The translations under genes and the position numbers were made by a program. A DNA stretch of 11,599 bases from Gemmatimonadota bacterium. GTDB taxonomy: Bacteria; Gemmatimonadota; Gemmatimonadetes; Longimicrobiales; Longimicrobiaceae. Location of the stretch: the NCBI GenBank assembly GCA_019348475.1, contig JAHWJJ010000085.1, positions 1-11,599 on the forward strand, written 5' to 3'. Positions 1 through 6,790 of the stretch are shown here, in pieces (position 1 is the stretch's first letter; the number at the start of each line of letters is the position of its first letter). The notes beneath the pieces were generated by a model, which was not told the DNA's origin, did not search any database, and saw nothing but the letters and a program-made list of their open reading frames with translations.

Positions 1-55
1 GCGGAACCCACCGGGGGCGGGGCTCATGTGGGTACCGAGCCGGCCGAGCCGCCCT

Positions 56-71
56 CCCCCCCCCCCCCCCC
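56..71 (+). repeat. Poly-C tract, 16 consecutive C
   Basis: Sixteen uninterrupted C residues are visible, preceded by CCCT and followed by ACTCCCCCAGGGGG. Tracts of this length are prone to slippage in replication, PCR and sequencing, so the exact count is uncertain. It lies about 310 bases upstream of the preferred eboD start, outside any supported gene. Confidence 0.9.
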
Positions 72-373
72 ACTCCCCCAGGGGGCCGCCTGATTCCGGT
101 TGCGGGGTGCCGCGTACGCCGGAGCCGGCGTGCGCTCGTCGGCCAGCGCCACGGCCGCGGCGCGGTGATCGAAGTGGAAGGCGCCACGCACGATGGCGCC
201 GAGGTGTCGCGGTCAACCGGTGTGAGGCGCTGGAGGTCATCCAGCATGCTCCGCGGCGAGTCGCGTCGGCGCGCGGGCCGGGCCGGCGGGATCACAGCCC
301 TCACCCGCGGCTGCAAGGGGATGCTGGCACAGGCGTTGCCCGGTGCTCGCACGGAATCACCTCATCCCCCCGC

Positions 374-379
374 AAGGCG
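374..379 (+). promoter_or_regulatory. Putative ribosome binding site deciding the eboD start
   Basis: The purine-rich hexamer AAGGCG lies with AAGG seven bases before the GTG at 385. The alternative GTG at 343 and ATG at 460, both in frame, have no better site: the nearest purine block to 343 is 22 bases away, and none precedes 460. This is the reason for starting eboD at 385. Confidence 0.45.
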
Positions 380-384
380 CCGAA

Positions 385-1617
385 GTGGAATCGCAGGCAA
401 CGCTGGCCGTCCCGGATCACGCAGCCGAGCCGCTGAAAGCGCCGCCGTCCGGGCACGGCATGCCGCCGGACGCCGTCCTGCGGCAGCGGATCGCGGTCGA
501 GTACCGGTACGACGTCCATTTCACGCACGGGGCGTTCGCGGCGGAGAACCGCACGCTGGCGGACGTTCTCGCGCAGGATCACGGGACCGGTCCGCACCGG
601 GTGTACGTGGTGGTCGAAGAGCAGGTGCGTGACAGCTGGCCCGGCCTGGTCTCCGACATCCGGGCGTATGCCCGCGCCCATGCCGCGCAGTTTTCGCTCG
701 CCGCCGATCCGCTGATCGCACGCGGCGGCGAAGAGGCAAAGAACCGCCCGGAGCTGGTGGCGCAGGTGCAGGCCAGCCTGAACGACGCGGGGATCGACCG
801 GCACTCGTACGTGCTGTGCATCGGGGGCGGCGCGCTGCAGGACGCCGTCGGCTTCGCGGCAGCGACCGCGCACCGCGGGGTCCGCATGGTCCGGCTTCCG
901 ACCACCGTCCTCGCGCAGAACGACTCCGGGGTGGGGGTAAAGAACGCGATCAACGCATTCGGCAAGAAGAACTTCCTGGGCACCTTCGCGCCGCCGTTCG
1001 CCGTCATCAACGACGCCCGCTTCCTGGAGACGCTCCCGCCCCGCGAGCGGGTGGCCGGGATGTCCGAGGCGGTGAAGGTGGCACTGATCCGCGACGCGGA
1101 GTTCTTCGGCTGGCTGCGCCGGAACTCCCGTGCGCTTTCCGCGGGCGACGCGGGGGCGCTGCAGTACCTGATTCGCCGCTGCGCCGAGCTGCACCTGCGC
1201 CACATCGGCACCTCCGGCGACCCGTTCGAGTTCGGCAGTGCGCGGCCGCTGGACTTTGGGCACTGGGCGGCGCACAGGCTGGAGAGCATGACCGGGTACC
1301 GGCTGCGCCACGGAGAGGCGGTGGCCATCGGCATGGCCATCGACACCCTCTACTCCGAGCTTGCCGGGTACCTTGCCCCGGGGACGGCCGGCGCCGTGCT
1401 GGGGCTGCTGCGGGACCTGGGGCTCCCGCTCTGGGACGAGGCGCTGCGGGAGGAGGACGCGGTGCTGCGGGGGCTGGAGGAGTTCCGGGAGCACCTGGGC
1501 GGCGAACTGACGGTGACCCTGCTGCGCGGGATCGGGCAGGGATTCGAGGTGCACCGGATGGACGAGCGGCTGGTGCGGCGTGCCATTCACCAGCTCGATC
1601 CGGCTCGCGCCGCATGA
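385..1617 (+). CDS. eboD: EboD, 3-dehydroquinate-synthase-like protein of the ebo cluster
   Basis: This 410-residue protein of the dehydroquinate synthase superfamily has the hallmarks of the EboD branch rather than AroB. Visible features are the NAD-binding glycine turn GGGALQD (147-153), LPTTVLAQNDSGVGVKNAIN (171-190), and KKNFLGTFAPP (194-204). The family's metal ligands correspond to Glu228 in MSEAVK, His293 in DFGHWAAH and His309 in RHGEA, so the catalytic metal site looks intact. The first 35 or so residues are low-complexity and unlike the family, so translation could instead start at ATG 460 or GTG 343. The substrate of EboD proteins is not established; a sugar-phosphate-like cyclisation is only analogy to AroB. 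The stop codon overlaps the eboE start in ATGA, implying one transcript and coupled translation. The product is probably cytoplasmic. The family call is secure; the start is not. Confidence 0.93.
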   Translation: MESQATLAVPDHAAEPLKAPPSGHGMPPDAVLRQRIAVEYRYDVHFTHGAFAAENRTLADVLAQDHGTGPHRVYVVVEEQVRDSWPGLVSDIRAYARAHAAQFSLAADPLIARGGEEAKNRPELVAQVQASLNDAGIDRHSYVLCIGGGALQDAVGFAAATAHRGVRMVRLPTTVLAQNDSGVGVKNAINAFGKKNFLGTFAPPFAVINDARFLETLPPRERVAGMSEAVKVALIRDAEFFGWLRRNSRALSAGDAGALQYLIRRCAELHLRHIGTSGDPFEFGSARPLDFGHWAAHRLESMTGYRLRHGEAVAIGMAIDTLYSELAGYLAPGTAGAVLGLLRDLGLPLWDEALREEDAVLRGLEEFREHLGGELTVTLLRGIGQGFEVHRMDERLVRRAIHQLDPARAA

Positions 1618-2840
1618 GGCTGCCCGGGCCCGGCGAGCGCCACCTTACGTACTGCACCAACATCCATCCGGGGGAGAGCTGGGCCGAGGTCCGGAGCAAC
1701 CTGGACCGCTTCGTCCTCCCCGTGCGCGCGCGCGTCGCCCCGGGGGCGCCGTTCGGGGTGGGGCTGCGCCTGTCCGGGCGCGCGGCGCGGGAGCTCGGCG
1801 AGCCGGGGCAGCTCGACGAGTTCCGCGCCTTTCTGCGCGAGCACGCGCTCTACGTCTTTACCCTGAACGGCTTTCCCCACGGGGCCTTCCACGGCCAGCC
1901 GGTAAAGGAGGACGTGTACCGCCCCGACTGGCTGGAGGACGAGCGCCTCGCCTACACCGACCTGCTCGCGGAACTGCTGGCGGCGCTGCTTCCCCGCGGG
2001 ATCGAGGGAACCATCAGCACCGTCCCCGGCGCGTTCGGCCCCCGCGTGGCCGGCGAGCGGGACGCAGCCGACATGGCGGCGCGGATGGCGCGGCACGTCC
2101 ACCGCCTGCTGCGCCTGGCCGAGAGCACGGGCCGGCGGATCGCGCTCGCGCTGGAGCCCGAGCCCTGCTGCCACCTGGAGACGGTGGCCGACGCCCTCGA
2201 GTTCTTCGCCCGCCACCTCATTGGCGGAGCGGGCGTGGAAACGCTCGCGCGCGAGGCGGGACTCGCGCGGGCGGAGGCGGAGGCGGCGCTCCGGGCCCAC
2301 GCCGGCATCTGCCTGGACACCTGCCACATGGCCGTGGAATTCGAGGACCCGGCCGCCGTGCTGGCGCGGCTGCGGGACGCGGGCATTCGCGTGCTCAAGG
2401 TCCAGGTGAGCGCCGGACTTCGCGCCACACGCCTGGACGGGCCCGCGCGCCAGGCGCTCGCGGCGTTCGCGGACGGCGTGTACCTGCACCAGGTGGTGGA
2501 GCGGCGCGGGGACGGCGGGCTGCGGCGCTACCTGGATCTTCCCGACGCGCTCGCGGCAGCGGAGGGGGCGCCGGGGCAGGATCGTGAATGGCGCGTGCAC
2601 TTTCACGTTCCGCTGTTCCATCCGCGGCTGGGCCTCTTCGAGAGCACCCGGGACTACGCACGGGAGGTGCTGGAATGCGTCCGGGCAGAGTCCGGCTGCC
2701 GGCACTTCGAGGTGGAGACGTACACGTGGGACGTGCTTCCGGAGGAGTTCCGGGCCGGCGGCATCGTCGCGGCGGTGGCGAAGGAGCTGGATTGGGCGAT
2801 GGCGCACCTCGACGGCCGCGCGGCGGCGGCAGCGGTATGA
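1614..2840 (+). CDS. eboE: EboE, xylose-isomerase-like TIM-barrel metabolite traffic protein
   Basis: This 408-residue protein of the sugar-phosphate isomerase/epimerase (AP endonuclease family 2) TIM-barrel superfamily has the EboE pattern. It begins HLTYCTNIHPGESW (10-23), with the family's N-terminal cysteine and histidine. Likely metal-binding positions along the barrel are Glu181/Glu183 in ALEPEP, Asp235 and His238 in LDTCH, His329/His331 in VHFHVP, and Glu366/Glu368 in HFEVETYTWDVLP near the C-terminus. No signal peptide or membrane segment is visible, so it should be cytoplasmic. The ATG sits in the ATGA overlap with eboD and has no Shine-Dalgarno of its own, so it depends on translational coupling. 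Its own stop overlaps eboC in the same way. The reaction is unknown. The C-terminal run of alanines (403-407) is probably unstructured. Confidence 0.92.
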   Translation: MRLPGPGERHLTYCTNIHPGESWAEVRSNLDRFVLPVRARVAPGAPFGVGLRLSGRAARELGEPGQLDEFRAFLREHALYVFTLNGFPHGAFHGQPVKEDVYRPDWLEDERLAYTDLLAELLAALLPRGIEGTISTVPGAFGPRVAGERDAADMAARMARHVHRLLRLAESTGRRIALALEPEPCCHLETVADALEFFARHLIGGAGVETLAREAGLARAEAEAALRAHAGICLDTCHMAVEFEDPAAVLARLRDAGIRVLKVQVSAGLRATRLDGPARQALAAFADGVYLHQVVERRGDGGLRRYLDLPDALAAAEGAPGQDREWRVHFHVPLFHPRLGLFESTRDYAREVLECVRAESGCRHFEVETYTWDVLPEEFRAGGIVAAVAKELDWAMAHLDGRAAAAAV

Positions 2841-3730
2841 GCGACGCCCCCGCGGCCGGGGTGCCCAGGCCCCGCTGGCGTACCTACCTGCGGCTGGGCC
2901 GCGTTTCCAACCTGCCGACGATATGGACGAACGTGCTGGCCGGCGCCGCCCTGGCCGGCGCGGCGCCGCGCCCGGCCACCGCGCTGCTGCTCTGTCTGGC
3001 GGTCTCGCTCCTCTACACCGCGGGGATGTTCCTGAACGACGCCTTCGACCGCGAGGTGGACGCGCGGGAGCGGCCGGAGCGGCCGATCCCGGCCGGTGAG
3101 ATCACGGCGGCGGAGGTGTTCCTGGCCGGCTTCGCCATGCTCGGCGGCGGGTGGTTGCTGCTGGCGGGGGCCGCGCGCGCGCACGGCAGCGCGGCCGCCC
3201 CCGCCGTGGCCGCGCTCCTGGCCGGCGCGATCGTCGTCTACAACCTCTGGCACAAGGGCAACCCGCTCGGCCCGGTGCTGATGGGCCTCTGCCGTGCCCT
3301 GGTCTACGCCGCCGCGGCGCTCGCCGTGGTGCCGGGGCTGGCGGCGCGCGTCGTGTGGGGGGCGGCGGCGCTCCTTGCCTACGTCGTCGGCCTGACCTTC
3401 GCCGCGAAGCAGGAATCGCGCGGCCGGGTGCGGAACCTGTGGCCGCTGCTGCTGATTGCCGCGCCGCTGGCGTACGCCGCCGTCGTGGCGCAGTGGAGCG
3501 CGACGGTCGTGGTGCTCTTCGCGGCGTTGACCGCGTGGATCGCGCTCTCCGTCTCCGCGCTGCGCGGCCCCGCTCCGGACCTCGGACGCGGCGTGGTCCG
3601 GCTGATCGCGGGCATCGCGCTGGTCGACGCGCTCTTCGTCGCCGCCGCCGGGTTCGCGCTGCTGGCATGGGTCGCCGCGCTGGGCCTTCCACTCACGCTC
3701 GCGCTGCAGCGCTACGTGCGGGGGACCTAG
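2837..3730 (+). CDS. eboC: EboC, UbiA-family prenyltransferase-like membrane protein
   Basis: This 297-residue polytopic membrane protein of the UbiA superfamily consists almost entirely of hydrophobic segments, about eight to nine helices. The first aspartate-rich motif is present as NDAFDREVDARERPERPIPAG (67-87), with Asp68, Asp71 and Asp75 positioned for Mg-diphosphate binding. The middle loop VVYNLWHKGNPLGPVLMGLCR (133-153) is also typical. The second motif, normally DxxxD in UbiA enzymes, is represented by FAAKQESRGR (188-197), which has no aspartate. In characterised ebo systems EboC is thought to modify or help move a lipid-linked or hydrophobic precursor at the inner membrane. It is translated from an ATGA overlap with eboE. 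It is the last gene of the + operon; the hairpin at 3788-3814 follows 57 bases later. The subfamily call rests on context plus motif 1. Confidence 0.9.
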   Translation: MSDAPAAGVPRPRWRTYLRLGRVSNLPTIWTNVLAGAALAGAAPRPATALLLCLAVSLLYTAGMFLNDAFDREVDARERPERPIPAGEITAAEVFLAGFAMLGGGWLLLAGAARAHGSAAAPAVAALLAGAIVVYNLWHKGNPLGPVLMGLCRALVYAAAALAVVPGLAARVVWGAAALLAYVVGLTFAAKQESRGRVRNLWPLLLIAAPLAYAAVVAQWSATVVVLFAALTAWIALSVSALRGPAPDLGRGVVRLIAGIALVDALFVAAAGFALLAWVAALGLPLTLALQRYVRGT

Positions 3731-3787
3731 CCGGCGCGTCTCCACGGACCATCTGCTCGCGCCCTGTCCCTCGCCCGAAACGCGACA

Positions 3788-3814
3788 GGGGGCATGGAAT
3801 GAATCCATGCCCCC
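3788..3814. terminator. Hairpin between convergent eboC and msrB, probable bidirectional terminator
   Basis: An 11-bp perfect inverted repeat (GGGGGCATGGA / TCCATGCCCCC) with a five-base ATGAA loop lies in the 107-bp gap between the two convergent genes. Neither side is followed by a long T run; the - strand exit reads TGTCGCGTTTCG. It is therefore a strong stem with a weak U-tract on either strand. Confidence 0.75.
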
Positions 3815-3837
3815 CGCTTCCCGCTGGCCTCGCTCCC

Positions 3838-4422
3838 TTACCGCGCCGCGGCCGGCCGCTGAAAGAGCGGCAGGTACTCCCGGTACCCTTCGGCCGCCAG
3901 CCGGTCCACCGGCACGAACCGGAGCGCGGCGGAGTTGATGCAGTAGCGAAGCCCCGTGGGTGCGGGTCCATCGTCGAACACGTGCCCCAGGTGAGAATCC
4001 GCCCTGCGCGACCGGACCTCGGTCTGCACGCCGAACAGGCCGCGGTCCTCCCGCTCCACCACGTTCCGCGCGGCCAGCGGCCGGGTGAAACTCGGCCATC
4101 CCGTCCCGGAGTCGTACTTGTCCAGCGAACTGAAGAGCGGCTCGCCCGAGACCACGTCCACGTAGATCCCCGCCCGCTTGTTGTCCCAGTACTCGTTGCG
4201 GAAAGCGCGTTCGGTCCCGTTTTGCTGCGTTACGCGGTACTGGAGCGGCGTGAGCGTGCGCCGCAGCTCCGCGTCGCTGGGCTTGTCCGGATGCGCGCGC
4301 TGCGCGGCCGCCACGGCCGGCCGCGTTTGCGCGTCGGCGGTTTCGGCCTGCATGCAACCGGTCAGGCTCAGAATGGACAGCGCCAGTGCAGCCTGCAGGT
4401 GCTTCGCACCATAGATTCGCAT
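3838..4422 (-). CDS. msrB: Lipoprotein peptide-methionine (R)-S-oxide reductase, MsrB type
   Basis: This 194-residue protein reduces methionine-R-sulfoxide in oxidised proteins. The start at 4422 is chosen because it has an AGAGG site five to six bases upstream and begins a clean lipoprotein signal: MRIYGAKH, a hydrophobic stretch (9-20), then lipobox LTGC with Cys23. The MsrB domain spans about 54-185 with [33 protein letters not shown] (101-112), [12 protein letters not shown] (142-153) and [11 protein letters not shown] (159-169), where Cys161 is the catalytic cysteine. The structural zinc CxxC pairs of many MsrBs are absent, and Cys161 is the only cysteine after the lipobox, so there is no resolving partner. 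It is predicted to sit on the periplasmic side as a lipoprotein. It has its own promoter candidate at 4525-4553 and is not an ebo gene. Confidence 0.95.
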   Translation of the reverse strand: MRIYGAKHLQAALALSILSLTGCMQAETADAQTRPAVAAAQRAHPDKPSDAELRRTLTPLQYRVTQQNGTERAFRNEYWDNKRAGIYVDVVSGEPLFSSLDKYDSGTGWPSFTRPLAARNVVEREDRGLFGVQTEVRSRRADSHLGHVFDDGPAPTGLRYCINSAALRFVPVDRLAAEGYREYLPLFQRPAAAR

Positions 4423-4446
4423 TGTGACCTCTGATTCCAGGGACCT

Positions 4447-4462
4447 GCTCCGGGCCCGGAGC
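4447..4462. repeat. 16-bp perfect palindrome in the msrB leader
   Basis: GCTCCGGGCCCGGAGC is its own reverse complement, centred about 32 bases upstream of the msrB ATG and downstream of its candidate promoter. It could be an operator half-site pair or simply G+C-rich chance. As RNA it would form a short stem just 5' of the ribosome binding site. Confidence 0.5.
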
Positions 4463-4524
4463 CGTTGAATCACGACCCCGGGTGCTGCCGCCGCCCCCCA
4501 TCCGCGGGTGGCGATGACGAATCA

Positions 4525-4553
4525 AATGTAGCGGCAGAGAGCGTCTAAGTCAA
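4525..4553 (-). promoter_or_regulatory. Candidate sigma-70-type promoter of msrB
   Basis: On the - strand the sequence reads TTGACT (4553-4548), a 17-base spacer, then TACATT (4530-4525). That is five of six matches at -35, optimal spacing and a fair -10, inside an unusually A+T-rich patch (about 4520-4580) of an otherwise G+C-rich window. Transcription would start near 4518, giving a leader of roughly 95 bases before the msrB ATG. Confidence 0.6.
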
Positions 4554-4655
4554 TGTTTGCCAAAGGTTTAGCGGCTATCGTCCTCCGGCGCGGAGAGCGA
4601 GTATTCCAGGTCCCGGCGAATGAACCCGGAATGTTGAGTTGACGAACAGACAGGG

Positions 4656-4871
4656 TTACACGTGGGGCTCGGTGGACAGGTGCTCGATACGCATGATCTG
4701 GTGCCACGGGTAGAACGTGCTGCCCTGCCAGAACCCGCCCCGGCCGTGCATCAGGCGCGGCTCCGCCTCGTGCGCCTCGGCGGCGGTCGGCCCATTGGAC
4801 CACGTCGTCATTTCGACGGCTGAGCCATCGGCGAAGTAGACGAGGTATCGAAGGCTGTACCCCTGAGACAT
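4656..4871 (-). CDS. Small hypothetical protein, 71 residues
   Basis: I do not recognise a named family. The 71-residue product has a balanced, globular-looking composition with aromatic residues rather than the Arg/Pro/Ala bias of shadow frames. It starts YSLRYLVYFADGSAVEM and ends in FYPWHQIMRIEHL (53-65), an amphipathic strand-like end seen in small beta-rich proteins. It has no cysteine, signal peptide or membrane segment. The ribosome binding site is weak (GGGTG about nine bases upstream). A -10-like GATAAT lies at 4922-4917 without a good -35. It sits alone between eboF and msrB on the same strand, 91 bases after eboF. The coding call rests on composition and layout only. Confidence 0.6.
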   Translation of the reverse strand: MSQGYSLRYLVYFADGSAVEMTTWSNGPTAAEAHEAEPRLMHGRGGFWQGSTFYPWHQIMRIEHLSTEPHV

Positions 4872-4916
4872 CTTAGCACCCGCTGAAAAGTGATCCGGCG
4901 TAGCTCATCCCGCTCT

Positions 4917-4922
4917 ATTATC
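4917..4922 (-). promoter_or_regulatory. Possible -10 element upstream of the 71-residue gene
   Basis: GATAAT on the - strand lies 46 bases before the ATG at 4871 in a short A+T-rich patch. No acceptable -35 box is found 16-18 bases further upstream, so this is only a weak candidate. Confidence 0.25.
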
Positions 4923-4962
4923 GTGGTCGACGCCCGCCCGCTCGTTTCGCTGCCTCACATCT

Positions 4963-6405
4963 TCAAGGGATCGCTTGCGGGTCACCGAAAACCTCAGGCT
5001 CCTGCCGCGGCGGTGCGTGCACGGGACCCGGCGCATCGAACAGGTGGTCCAGCACGAGGCGCTTGACCTCCGTGGCCTGCACCTCGCCCTCCGGCAGCAG
5101 ACCGGGCTCGCTGGAGATGAAGAGCGGGCCGTGCCGCGGGTCGTCGGTGATCCGCCCGTGCGAGCCGCGGACGAGCGAAGCGTCCAGCGGAACCACGTCC
5201 ATCAGGTAGCGGAAGCCCAGCGTCTTCTTCGCCAGCGTCCACCCCACCTTGAGGGCCGGGGCCCGGAGCGCCGGATCGACGAAGAGCTCCACGGGGTCGT
5301 ATCCCGGCTTGCGGTGGATGTCCACCGTGCGCGCGAAGTCCGGCGCCCGGTCGTCGTCCATCCAGTGGTAGTAGGTGAACCACCGCTCCGCGGACGAGAC
5401 CGCCACCAGCTCGCCCGAGCGCGGATGGTCCAGCCCGTGCGCGCGCTTCCCCTCGTCGTCCAGCACGGTCTCGATCCCGGCGACCCCCTCCAGCAACTGC
5501 TTCACGGCCGGAATGCGGGCGGAATCGCGGACGTAGACGTGCGCCACCTGGTGGTCGGCGACCGCGAACGCGTCGGACGCGCCGGCATCCAGCATCTCGC
5601 GCCCCAGCTCCGGCTTGACGCGCAGCAGCCCGGCCTCGCGGAGCACCCGGTTGACGTGAACGGCGCCCGAGACGGGCGTGATCCCGTATTCCGAAAGGAC
5701 GATCACCCGGCCGCCGTCCCCGCGGACGTGGTCGATCAGCGCTCCGCACAGCGCATCGACCGCGCGCAGGTCCTCCGCGATGCGGGGATGGTGCGGTCCC
5801 AGGCGCTGGAGGTTGTAGTCCAGGTGCGGCAGGTAGACCAGCGTCAGCGTGGGCCGGCGCGTATCGTAGACGTGCCGCGCGCACTCCGCGATCCAGCGGC
5901 TGGAGGTGATGTCGGCCCGCGGGCCCCAGAAGTTGAAGAGCGGGAACGGCCCCAGCGCCGCGTTCAGCTCGTCGCGCAGATCCGCCGGCTCGGTGTAGAT
6001 GTCCGGGATCTTGCGCCCGTCCGCGGGATACAGCGGCCGCGGCGTGACGGAGACGTCCGCCGTGCTGTACATGTTGTACCACCAGAACAGCTTGGCGCAG
6101 GTGAACGCCGGATCGCGCCGCCGCGCCGCGTCCCAGATCTTTTCGCCCGTGACCAGCGCGTTGGACTGCTGCCACAGGCGCACCTCCGCCGTGTCGCGGA
6201 AGTACCAGCCGTTCCCCACGCAGCCGTGGTCGCGGGGCAGCAGCCCGGTGGTGAAGGTGGACTGCGCCGAGCAGGTGACGGCCGGCAGCACGGTGCGCAG
6301 CGGCCGGACCGCGCCGTCGCTGGCCAGGGCGCGCAGGTGGGGCGTGTGCTCCCCCAGCAGGTCCGGGGTCAGCCCCACCACGTTCAGGACGAGCGTGCGC
6401 CTCAT
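4963..6405 (-). CDS. eboF: EboF, alkaline phosphatase/nucleotide pyrophosphatase superfamily protein
   Basis: This 480-residue protein of the alkaline phosphatase superfamily (type I phosphodiesterase/nucleotide pyrophosphatase branch) matches EboF in its opening RTLVLNVVGLTPDLLGEHTP (3-22) and in PAVTCSAQSTFTTGLLPRDHG (41-61), where Thr44 is the probable nucleophile. HLDYNLQRLGPHH (194-206) supplies an Asp and His expected at the metal site, and GSHGR (414-418) the late His. Two positions differ from classical enzymes: the first Asp is Asn8, and the usual SDHG is SEYG (238-241). No signal peptide is present, so it should be cytoplasmic unless exported otherwise. No Shine-Dalgarno precedes ATG 6405, yet the conserved N-terminus fixes this start. 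It is on the strand opposite eboDEC and 385 bases downstream of the DehI-family gene, so it may have its own promoter. Confidence 0.88.
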   Translation of the reverse strand: MRRTLVLNVVGLTPDLLGEHTPHLRALASDGAVRPLRTVLPAVTCSAQSTFTTGLLPRDHGCVGNGWYFRDTAEVRLWQQSNALVTGEKIWDAARRRDPAFTCAKLFWWYNMYSTADVSVTPRPLYPADGRKIPDIYTEPADLRDELNAALGPFPLFNFWGPRADITSSRWIAECARHVYDTRRPTLTLVYLPHLDYNLQRLGPHHPRIAEDLRAVDALCGALIDHVRGDGGRVIVLSEYGITPVSGAVHVNRVLREAGLLRVKPELGREMLDAGASDAFAVADHQVAHVYVRDSARIPAVKQLLEGVAGIETVLDDEGKRAHGLDHPRSGELVAVSSAERWFTYYHWMDDDRAPDFARTVDIHRKPGYDPVELFVDPALRAPALKVGWTLAKKTLGFRYLMDVVPLDASLVRGSHGRITDDPRHGPLFISSEPGLLPEGEVQATEVKRLVLDHLFDAPGPVHAPPRQEPEVFGDPQAIP

Positions 6406-6790
6406 ACCGGATTGCGAATGATCGTTCTGGAATCCGCGCCGGAGACCCGTCCCGCCCGATCGGCCGCAACCCGAACCCGTCGGGGGTAAAGCCGGGCAGT
6501 GCTGGACGGCTGCGGGTGCGACGGCCGGAGGCGGACCGGACGGGATCGGCAGGATCCACGAATCGTTGGCAGAGAGGATGCTGCCGGCGAGGGGACGGGA
6601 TCCGAATTTTTTGAGGGAGCACGATCGTCCGCTCTCCCGGCGGAACGTCGTCCGGGCACATCGACCACCCGATCGCGATCGGTAAAAGGCCGCCCCGGCT
6701 GGAGAGTGGCCGACCGAGCGGACACGCCCGACACCACGAGTTCGGGCAGCAGTGGAAGCTGGTGGCAGAACCTTGTCCTGAGATCTGGTA
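6406..6790. other. 385-bp intergenic region upstream of eboF
   Basis: No gene is supported: open frames here are short, biased to Arg/Gly/Ser, and lack ribosome binding sites. The region must hold the 3' end of the DehI-family transcript and probably the eboF promoter. Its visible features are a 14-bp palindrome at 6669-6682 and a TTTTTT run at 6608-6613 (AAAAAA on the - strand). No convincing -35/-10 pair or strong terminator hairpin was found; a six-bp stem near 6728-6750 is too weak to call. Confidence 0.55.
6669..6682. repeat. 14-bp perfect palindrome
   Basis: CCGATCGCGATCGG is its own reverse complement, located 264 bases upstream of the eboF start. It includes two GATC sites and resembles binding sites of dimeric regulators, but a single copy in G+C-rich DNA proves little. 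Confidence 0.45.

Larger units (their letters stand above)
1..384. other. Non-coding left edge upstream of eboD
   Basis: No gene is supported here. Several frames stay open because the region is extremely G+C-rich, but none gives a recognisable protein, and the competing frames on both strands look equally plausible. The stretch includes a 16-C homopolymer and must contain whatever promotes the eboDEC operon, unless transcription enters from outside the window. I could not find a convincing -35/-10 pair. A gene fragment running off the left edge on the - strand cannot be excluded. Confidence 0.5.

Noticed and set aside
1..247. Possible - strand gene fragment starting at 247 and running off the left edge
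   Set aside because: Two - strand frames look equally protein-like and one has an internal stop; the poly-C tract would encode a run of glycines. Nothing recognisable was found, so it stays uncalled.
165..632. Possible + strand gene starting GTG at 165
   Set aside because: It runs into eboD in another frame, becomes Arg/Gly/Ala-rich with no recognisable domain, and has no convincing ribosome binding site.
385..1617. Housekeeping aroB (shikimate pathway 3-dehydroquinate synthase)
   Set aside because: The motif QNDSGVGVKNAIN replaces the AroB-type QxDSSVGGKTGIN, and the operon partners are eboE and eboC, so EboD fits better.
2654..4525. Very long open frame on the - strand opposite eboC and overlapping msrB
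   Set aside because: Low-complexity Arg/Gly/Gln-rich translation; it conflicts with the well-supported eboC and MsrB frames.
4994..6661. Long - strand frame overlapping eboF in another register
   Set aside because: Its translation is Arg/Ala/Gly-rich without domains, whereas the frame at 4963-6405 carries the EboF motifs.
6728..6750. Small hairpin (GCCCGA / TCGGGC) as terminator of the DehI-family gene
   Set aside because: Only six base pairs with a ten-base-plus loop and no T run; expected by chance at this G+C content.
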